This document shows, piece after piece, positions 57,309 to 64,000 of a stretch of 64,000 bases of DNA. The notes under the pieces were generated by a model. The model did no database searches and had not been told where the DNA came from. It was given only the letters and a program-made list of their open reading frames with translations. Source of the stretch: Lithobates sylvaticus. Lineage: Eukaryota > Chordata > Amphibia > Anura > Ranidae. How positions within the stretch are numbered: position 1 is the first letter of the stretch; each line of letters opens with the position of its first letter. The DNA lies in assembly GCA_028564925.1 (NCBI GenBank), contig CM053032.1:116050990-116114989 (forward strand). Reading direction: 5' to 3'. Position numbers and translations under genes: made by a program.

Positions 57309-57815
57309 GGGGCCATTCACACCTGAGCGTTTTCAGTTCATAAAACGCTCATCTCAAAAGTTACAAAACGATACAAGATACTAGTTTCAATGACTGCTAT
57401 TAGAAGCAGAGAGAATACTAGCCTAAATCTCTTGTATAGATGTATACTCTTTTTTGTGTTTACTATTGATTTGTTTTGTTTCATGATTCACTATGACTGT
57501 TCGACACGTTCCAACTGTTAACACCTTGTACCATGTATAAATGTCTTATACTTCAATAAAAATGAATTTGAAAAAAAGTTCCAAAACGCCCAACAAGCTA
57601 CTATTCATTTAAATGGCCCCTGTTCACATCTGAGCGTTCTGTCGCCTGAAGCAAAACGCCTGAAGCTCAAAAAAGTACTACTTCTTAGGCAGATTACAGG
57701 TGTTTTTTTAGCTTTTTACACTGGTGACCTTTTGACCTGTACAAAATCGTGAAAAAAAATGGCAAAATCGCACGACTTTCCGCCTGAAACGATACGCTCA
57801 GGTGTGAATGCAGCC
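57309..57815. mobile_element. MITE with TAA duplication, interrupted by a LINE tail
   Basis: TAA at 57306-57308 and 57816-57818 flank ends GGGGCCATTCACACCTGAGC and, inverted, GGCTGCATTCACACCTGAGC. The interior uses AAAACGC words. It is a PIF/Harbinger-like MITE. A LINE 3' end sits inside at about 57370-57576. Confidence 0.82.
57370..57576 (+). mobile_element. 5'-truncated L1-type LINE tail
   Basis: AAAGTTACAAAACG (57355-57368) and AAAGTTCCAAAACG (57575-57588) look like a target duplication with one change. The insert of about 205 bp ends CTTCAATAAAAATGAATTTG plus an A-run, an L1-type 3' end. Confidence 0.75.
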
Positions 57816-57919
57816 TAAAGCCCAACTCTGGGCAAAGCAAGAACACCATTGCTTTCACCCCTCTATAGCTGACTGCCGAAACAAAAAAGTTCCTAATGCC
57901 TTGTTTACTTAATACTTTA

Positions 57920-58337
57920 GGGTACTTTCACACTGGGGCGTTTAGGGTACATTTTAGGGTACTTTCACACTGGGGCGCCGCCGGTGTTAGCGGTAAAGCG
58001 CAGCTAGTTTTAGCGGCGGTTTACCGCTGTTATATCGGCAATTTTCGGCCACTAGGGGCATTCTTTTAACCCCCGAAAGCGGCCGAAGAAAGGGTTAAAA
58101 GCGCAGTATTGCGGCGCTGTCGAAGTGCTTTGCAGGAGCTTCGGCAGCGCTGCCCATTCATTTCAATGAGCTCTACCCCAAAGATGCTGCTTGCAGGACT
58201 TTTTTTTCCATCCTGAAAGTGCACCACCCCATTGTGAAAGCACTAGGGTTTTCACATTAGGGTCGCTTGGGAGGCGCTTTTCTGGCTCTATTTTTAGCGC
58301 TAAAACGCCTGAAAAGCACCCCAGTGTTAAAGGGGTC
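57920..58337. mobile_element. MITE of the family seen at 9884-10289
   Basis: TTA at 57917-57919 and 58338-58340. Ends GGGTACTTTCACACTGGGGC and, inverted, GACCCCTTTAACACTGGGGT. The first 37 bp are partly duplicated (GGGTACTTTCACACTGGGGC recurs at 57957). The interior is CpG-rich with GCGGC and GCGCTT words. Confidence 0.75.
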
Positions 58338-58340
58338 TTA

Positions 58341-59639
58341 CCGAGGTCTCAGTCGCAAGCCTCCTCTTCTCTTTTTACATCCAATGTGTCCAGCGAAAGG
58401 ACCAGTCCCCAAGATAACAAGTGGCTAAACCAATCCAGGCTGCATGCCAGGAAAACAATATTTCCGGAACAAGGAAGCAAGATTTACAAGGAAAAGGTGA
58501 ATGTGGAAGACTATTTTTATATTTGCCAGGACAAGGTGTTTGTGAAACCCACATAGGCCAAAGATAAGTCATTTACTATATACTGTTAACATTTGATTTC
58601 TGCCCAAAGTTGGGCATAAACTCTTACTGCCCACAGATATAAACTAAATGACTAGAGGAGGGGCTGGTCAGATTTTTTTTTTAATAAAGCAATGGTATGG
58701 CCATGCTAAGGATTTCCTTGGATGAAGTACTCCCCTCTATGCATGTCTCTATCTCTGATACTTTTCCCTTGATTCCTGCGGATTTCCAAATCCATAGGTA
58801 TCCCCACCATTCTGATGGCCTCCTCCATCTTGACTGGCCTTTTTAGCTCAAGGCCTGATTTTGCACCCAGCTTCTCATCTAGTGGCTTTAATGGCATTGG
58901 GTTATCTCTAAAGCTGACCATAGATTCAAACCATGTATTGTTGTGGAAAATTTCTTATGTGTGTTTTATGGATTGTTGTCATCTGTCTCCCTGTGTCTGA
59001 TTTAAACAAGGAGCACTCTAGCAGAGCGCACTTGGGCTGAATCGGGACCAGCAGTAAAACCGTCAGTACGAAAACCTTCTCATGGGTTTGGAGACGTGTT
59101 CTCTGTGTGTGTGAGCATTTGCCGGTTTGTAAGTATCAAGCGCAATGCGCTGGGCTTCTTACCTTCAAATATCTATGCACATTAGAGAAGCGAAGTCCGC
59201 ATAACGAGAGAAACATATTATTATATCTGTGTGTGTGGCAACACTATCCCTTTTGGATACATATCTGCTTTAATAAGAGGGCATTGATATCTGCCTTGTT
59301 AATATACTCGTAACGTATATTGACAACACCAGTAGCAATGTCCCTGCAAATCTTCTCAAGGCTGTAAGTGTAATTTCCTGTGTAGTGTCAATTTGTATGG
59401 AGGAAGCGATTGGCTGTTGGGGCCATGACTTCCTGTGTCACTTCCTTTTGTTGTCCATGAATAAAAGCCAAGAGCCTCTGCCTAGGAGAGGCAGCTGAAG
59501 AAGCGATGGAGCTAAAATGGTGACTATGTCTGTTTACTGGGGGAAATGTGGGAGAAAGGTTGTTTAAAGATGCATTATACTGAGAAGCTGAAAGGGCACT
59601 TAATAGCGCAAAAGAGTATGGTGGTTTATCCACAACAGT
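58341..59639. other. No gene seen
   Basis: No IFT56-like exon and no transposon ends that I can prove. Some stretches (58690-58920) have transposon-like composition. Confidence 0.3.
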
Positions 59640-59947
59640 ATTAGGAGGCTGATTGTACCCAAGTTGAATGATCAATCAACTTGGGTACAACCAGCCTATT
59701 GGAATTTTCAATTGATTATTGCCAGTGGCTGTAGCCGCTAGCAATAATCACTGTGTGTTCTTCCGGCCGGGACAGCTTCCTGCGCCGCCCCCCCCCCCCC
59801 CCCCATGCCAGGAAAACACAATGGCTCGATGGGAGGAAATCCCCCATCACCATCAACACTGACTGTGTTGATGGGGGAATCAAGTGATTTTCTCTTCTGC
59901 AACCCTTGCTTGTTGGAAAGAAAACTGCTCCATCTATGGCTGGCTTG
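59640..59947. mobile_element. MITE-like repeat, second copy of the one at 14361
   Basis: It shares the hairpin GTACCCAAGTTGAATGATCA/ATCAACTTGGGTACAACCAG and the end CTCCATCTATGGCTGGCTT with the copy in the hAT element. It also carries a C-run (59788-59804) and a short hairpin CCATCAACACTG/CTGTGTTGATGG. Confidence 0.65.
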
Positions 59948-60374
59948 AGATGGTGATCTCTACAATACCAGCTCACAAACCTCTACTTGCAAGATGTATC
60001 AGTACATATGGGTGGTGAAAGTCAACCTTTTAGCTCTAAGAGACTCACATTCTAAGCTTTCTAGATTAATTCATAAATGAGGTCCTGTTTAAGAGAACAG
60101 AGTACACAGACTCAAAACGTAGGAAGCACCAGCCCGGTAAATAGTAAAAGAGAAAGTGTAAAAGGGATGGGCTTTTAAGCGGTGGTCCCCATAGGTGTGT
60201 TGAGGTATATTATATATGCATCAGTCATCTTAATAGAGATATAAAAAGTTTATTATTTAATACATACAATATACATACGAAAGGGAAGGGGCAACTATAG
60301 GCCCATATGCATGTAAAAGCACATATACTTATCGTAAAGACATTAAACACAGTATCACACATGTTACATAGGAT

Positions 60375-60414
60375 CTGCAGACATGTTTAGTGGTGTACGC
60401 CACTTCTTCAGGGC
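60375..60414 (-). ncRNA. Hammerhead-ribozyme-like motif, left PLE arm
   Basis: Minus strand: GCCCTGAAGAA, then stem II GTGG/CCAC with loop CGTACA, then TAAACATGTCTGCAG. The CTGAAGA core is exact, stem II is perfect, and ATGTC gives the cleavage triplet; GAAA reads TAAA. Confidence 0.6.
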
Positions 60415-60775
60415 TTTATTCTCTGTGTGGGAGTCAAAACATCTAGTGTATGTGTAAACAAAACAGTTAATAACTGTACATTTTATCATACATTGTGGAG
60501 TATCCTGTCCCCAAGCAGAAAAAGGGGTTGGGGTGGGGGAGAGGAAAAAAAAAAAGACAAAATAAATACGAACATAAATATACCTAGGGTGTTGGATATG
60601 TTTGAGCTAGGGGTAGACCAAAAAGATGCTTCACCTTGCTGATATAGCGCATAGACAGAACCCAGTCAATAAAGACTGGGTTCTGTCCATGCACTATATC
60701 AGTGCATAGACAGAACAGTAAAACACGACAGTGGAACAGACATAACATGGACAGTGCATGGAACAGTGTAACAGT

Positions 60776-61030
60776 GTTCATCTATATATTTTGGTCACCT
60801 TATGTGTTGCTGTGTACACTAGTATACTGGTGGTTAAATGGGGAGAATGGCTCTTTTTTATATTTTTGGATGGATTTCATTAGGTGCAATATGAATATGG
60901 TACCTGTTATAAAAAAACGGAACACCTAATGAAATCCAACCAGAAACATAAGAGCCAGACTCTCCACTTATTTAGCAGTATACCAGTGTACACACTAACA
61001 CATAAGGTGACCAAAATATATAGATGAACA
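60776..61030. repeat. Inverted repeat of about 110 bp in the PLE
   Basis: TTCATCTATATATTTTGGTC (60778-60797) pairs with GACCAAAATATATAGATGAA (61007-61026), and GATTTCATTAGGTG pairs with CACCTAATGAAATC nearer the centre. Confidence 0.85.
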
Positions 61031-61491
61031 CTGTTGCACTAACCTGCAAGAAAAAATGACAATCATTAAGAATCGGGGGTTCAAGGCAAGGTCCAAAATC
61101 CATATAAGCCGCCAACAAGAAAGGAGCCACTACAAGACACACAGAGAGATGCAGAAAAATACACCCTCCCTATATATCACGCGGTACAGGCGCCATCACC
61201 GCCTTCACTTCCACCTTTTTCAAAAGCGGAAGTGACATCAAAACTTGACGAGCGGAAGTGGCATCGAAGAGCTCACACCCCATCAGTCAACAGCCCAGAG
61301 TGATTCAACACGCTGCCCCAGTGGTCAGCATTATAATAGCATACACTGACATCATAAAACCGGATCACATCATCACAGCATTTCATATACTGGCAGAGGC
61401 ACTCATCCAGAGGCAGAACCATATTGTCTAAAAAATATAGCTAGTTAACATCAGCAATCTCCGATCACTAACACACCAAATTTAATTGTAG

Positions 61492-61496
<5 letters not shown>

Positions 61497-61552
<56 letters not shown>
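61497..61552. repeat. (TA)n microsatellite
   Basis: About 27 TA units inside the PLE. Confidence 0.97.
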
Positions 61553-61559
<7 letters not shown>

Positions 61560-61877
61560 AACCAAAGCCAAATGAAACCTAGCAACAACATATTAAAAAA
61601 AAAAAAAAAAAGGAGGGAAAGGAAGATATATTACCCCATTTCTGCTACAATCCAAGTAAAGATACCCATAAAAAAAAAGTGTGGAAAGGGTTATTAAATA
61701 GAAAATCAGGTCTAAAGGAAAGGGAGCATAGCTAACAAACATATTCAGCCCAGGGGGGTAATTAGCCCTAAGGGTAAAGATCCATCGTGATTCAAAGTGC
61801 GAAATGGCATTATCAAAATTCCCCCCTTCGGGTTAGGGTGTATCCTATCAATAGCCAGGAACCCCAAGTGATCCAGA

Positions 61878-62114
61878 TTACACATGCAACAGTTTCCCGA
61901 AGCGTCTCACAATGGGACTCTCTGGAATTTCATCACTAATATCGTCCACATGCCCTTTAACACGTTGCCAAAACATACGTGCGGTTTTACCCACATAAAA
62001 GGTGTTGCAATCACCCGTCAGAAGGTATACAATGCCTTTTGTTTGACAATTCTTTAAGTGTTTGGGTCTGATGGTAGTGGATCCAATAACTATAGGGTCC
62101 CTGCCCACACACAT
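61878..62114 (-). pseudogene. PLE GIY-YIG endonuclease fragment
   Basis: Minus-strand frame: DPIVIGSTTIRPKHLKNCQT, KGIVYLLTGDCNTFYVGKTA, RMFWQRVKGHVDDI. The GIY-YIG motif is GIVYLL...FYVGKT, and RMFWQRVKGH holds the arginine and histidine of the family pattern. It stops after about 78 residues, so the C-terminus is lost. It differs strongly from the copy at 43030-43758, so two PLE lineages are present. Confidence 0.88.
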
Positions 62115-62384
62115 ATAGCAGCAGCATCCACAATGACCACAACTGTAGGTACCAGGCGGCCATGTCCCAAAGGGATCAGAACCCCCAGTTCTAGCAAAAT
62201 GGCTAGAATTTAGAATATCTTTTATTCAGCGTTTTCTCCTAAATATAATGCATGGATTAGGGTCAACAAAATGTTTGATAGTGCTGTCCTGGGTTAGCAA
62301 ATGCCAATGTTCTCGCAGGACAGTCATTATCTCATTATGTTGTTAGTTATATTTATATTTCCGACTCACACACGGAGAATAAAG

Positions 62385-62424
62385 CCCTGAATAAGCAGCG
62401 TACACCATGAAACATGTTTGCAGA
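62385..62424 (+). ncRNA. Hammerhead-ribozyme-like motif, right PLE arm
   Basis: GCCCTGAATAAGCAGCGTAC, then ACCATGAAACATGTTTGCAG. It is the inverted partner of the motif at 60375-60414. Here GAAAC is exact, but CTGAATA and stem II are weakened. Confidence 0.5.
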
Positions 62425-62669
62425 TCCCATGTAATGTGTGATACTGTGTTTAAAGTCTTTACAATATATAGATGTGCTTTTACATGCATATGGGCCTATA
62501 GTTGCCCCTTCCCTTTCTCTTTCGTATGTATATTGCATGTCTTAAATATTAAACTTTTTATGTCTTTATTAAGATGACTGATGCATATATATGATATACC
62601 TCAACATACCTATGGGGACCATTGCTTAATAGTCTATCTCTTTTACACTTTCTCTTTTAAATTCCAAGC

Positions 62670-63470
62670 TTTCTTTGATCTCTATAGACCCTTGGCATAT
62701 TTCAGCCTTGGTGATTTTTTTTTTCAATTGATCTTGGTCTCTTATGTCTTGATTTGTAGCTTTGTTCACAATGTCACCCACATTCAGGGCTGGGGCAGTA
62801 AGAAGCAGAAGGTGTTTTCTTGTTGAAAGGTTTTGGGGGGGGGGGGGGGTTGCCATGCAGCAAGATATGCTCTCTTCAAATTCAGGACAAAATATGTGTT
62901 TGCAGCTCTTGTAACAATTACTCAAAAGGATTCATGCACACTGGGCACTTAGCCCCATCAGGATTCAGCCTCTCTTAGATCTGTTAGATCTTCACAGGCT
63001 GCTATCAGCGGGACTGGGTGTGTACCAAAAACGCCCAGTTTGCATAAGGCCCAACAGGTCAGTTTATCTAAAAACTATACATTTAAATTCCTAGTAAAGC
63101 CTGGCTTTTTAGCTCTTTGGGCCTTTTAGGCACATGGATGTATTCAAATATTATCATCTAAGCTGGATCTTTCTGCCAGTAGATCACAGAAAAATCAAGC
63201 GCAAAAAATGCTAATTTTGGATAATTACTGGCCACTAGAATAAATTTACGTGCACATGCTCATATTTAGGTGCATTTTTGTGCATTAGGTACGCAAATTT
63301 AGCTCATAAGCTCTTCTCTGAACACAGCTTTGGTGCATTTTTTATGCCTCTAAACACTGCTCTTAAAATACTGATAGGCATGGTCATATAGGCTAACATA
63401 AAAAAGTGTTTAAAAGGCATAAAAAATATATGCTGTAAGCCTGTAAAAATTAGTAAGAAGAGCCGGCAAG
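62670..63470. other. No gene seen
   Basis: No exon or transposon end is supported. A G-run lies at 62835-62848. Confidence 0.3.
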
Positions 63471-63524
63471 ACAGTAATACTTAAACTGTGGTTTATTGGT
63501 ACAGAGTGACAGTAAAACAATAGC

Positions 63525-63556
63525 ACTGACGCGTTTAGCCTTAGTCGTAGCTAGTT
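63525..63556 (-). ncRNA. Hammerhead-ribozyme-like motif
   Basis: Minus strand: CTAGCTACGACTAAGGCTAA then ACGCGTCAGTGC. TAAACGCGTC gives near-core, palindromic stem III and GUC triplet, as in the motif at 45113. The first core (CTACGAC) is poor. Confidence 0.4.
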
Positions 63557-63799
63557 TGAAACAGATATGGCAAGATATATATACACTCACATACACCTAT
63601 ACAGGCTCCACTTTTGCACAATTAGCATATCAGGTTAGTACCACAGAATATTACCATATTTAATTGATACCACCAATCATTCAAGTGGGTGGAGACTACA
63701 CCTGTTTTTGCCAAAACGAGAAAGGGGGAGGAAGGGAGGAAGACATAAAAAATGTTGAGCCAAGAGAAAAGTGTGTAAAAAATGCTGCATAAGATGTTA

Positions 63800-64000
63800 A
63801 GACCTTTTTTGGTATGAGCGTTACATAGACGACATGATTTTAATTTGGGACCACAATGATTCTACCCTAATTTCTTTTGTTTTATATCTCAACAATAACA
63901 GCCTTAATCTTGAATTCTCTTATGTGAGCAATAAGACCAGGATTGACTTTCTAGATATCACACTCAGGGGTGACTGCAGCACTGGCCTTATAGATCCTTC
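63800..64000 (+). pseudogene. PLE reverse transcriptase, partial at window edge
   Basis: The frame reads DLFWYERYIDDMILIWDHND, then STLISFVLYLNNNSLNLEFS and RIDFLDITLRG. The RYIDD box with F/IW following, and the later FLD motif, are the palm and next motif of Penelope-type RT. The frame is open to position 64000 and continues beyond. It is too short to judge intactness. A stop precedes it near 63797. Confidence 0.85.

Larger units (their letters stand above)
60150..62660 (-). mobile_element. Penelope-like element with inverted terminal arms
   Basis: The arms 60150-60425 and 62345-62660 are inverted copies: GCATCAGTCATCTTAATAGA in the left arm pairs with TCTTTATTAAGATGACTGATGC in the right, and both hold CATATGCATGTAAAAGCAC-type and CCCTTCCCTTTC-type words. 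Between them the minus strand codes for a GIY-YIG fragment. PLEs are known for terminal repeats in either orientation. Additional hairpins sit at 60598-60712 and 60776-61030. Confidence 0.85.
57116..64000 (-). other. IFT56 intron running past the right edge
   Basis: From the TACAG acceptor at 57116-57120 no further IFT56 exon was found on the minus strand. MITEs and PLEs fill most of it. Confidence 0.75.
63471..64000 (+). mobile_element. Penelope-like element running off the right edge
   Basis: An RT fragment on the plus strand (63800-64000) is preceded by a terminal-repeat-like block whose hammerhead-like motif reads on the minus strand. So the terminal repeat is again inverted to the ORF, or two copies abut. 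Confidence 0.75.

Noticed and set aside
58191-58556. 121-codon frame as an upstream IFT56 exon or other gene
   Set aside because: It is on the strand opposite to IFT56, begins in a MITE and resembles no protein I know.

Overview
This window is vertebrate genomic DNA, most likely from a frog with a large, transposon-rich genome. The mix points there: L1/Tx1-type LINEs, Penelope-like elements (PLEs), a DIRS-type retroelement, hAT, PIF/Harbinger, piggyBac and Tc1/mariner DNA transposons, a tRNA-derived SINE with a LINE-like tail, and an endogenous retrovirus fossil. There is no sign of bacterial gene organisation, and I found no tRNA, rRNA or CRISPR locus.

One host gene is present. Three short spliced segments on the minus strand (57009-57115, 40433-40566, 38434-38545) encode the conserved C-terminus of IFT56 (TTC26), the TPR protein of intraflagellar transport complex B. 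They join in phase, have GT/AG splice sites and end in a stop codon. The penultimate intron is 16.4 kb and almost entirely transposon. The upstream exons lie beyond the right edge.

Layout: 1-4.4 kb retroviral fossil (minus); 4.4-5.2 kb Harbinger fragment; 6-9 kb MITEs, a SINE and a PLE-like tail; 9.7-15.7 kb a LINE (plus) split by a MITE and a hAT element; 16-19.8 kb a LINE (minus) split by an LTR-like segment and a hAT element; 19.8-25.6 kb three TTAA-flanked elements, the first holding an LTR-like element with a 57-bp minisatellite and a LINE tail; 25.6-29.3 kb a fold-back element split by a nearly intact LINE ORF2; 29.5-32.5 kb a LINE (minus) split by Tc1 elements; 33.2-35.6 kb a DIRS fossil; 36-38 kb low-complexity and unassigned repeats; 38.4-57.1 kb the IFT56 3' end, whose large intron carries LINE 5' ends, a PLE, a piggyBac copy and a 2.2-kb Harbinger palindrome; 57.3-60 kb MITEs; 60.1-64 kb two more PLEs, one with inverted terminal arms.

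The transposons form dated nests, because many insertions keep exact target-site duplications: 8 bp for both hAT elements, TAA for Harbinger, TTAA for the piggyBac type, TA for Tc1, and 16 bp for a LINE tail. The most interesting thread is a set of short motifs that resemble hammerhead ribozymes, recurring next to PLE sequence at 8.1, 15.8, 45.1, 60.4, 62.4 and 63.5 kb.
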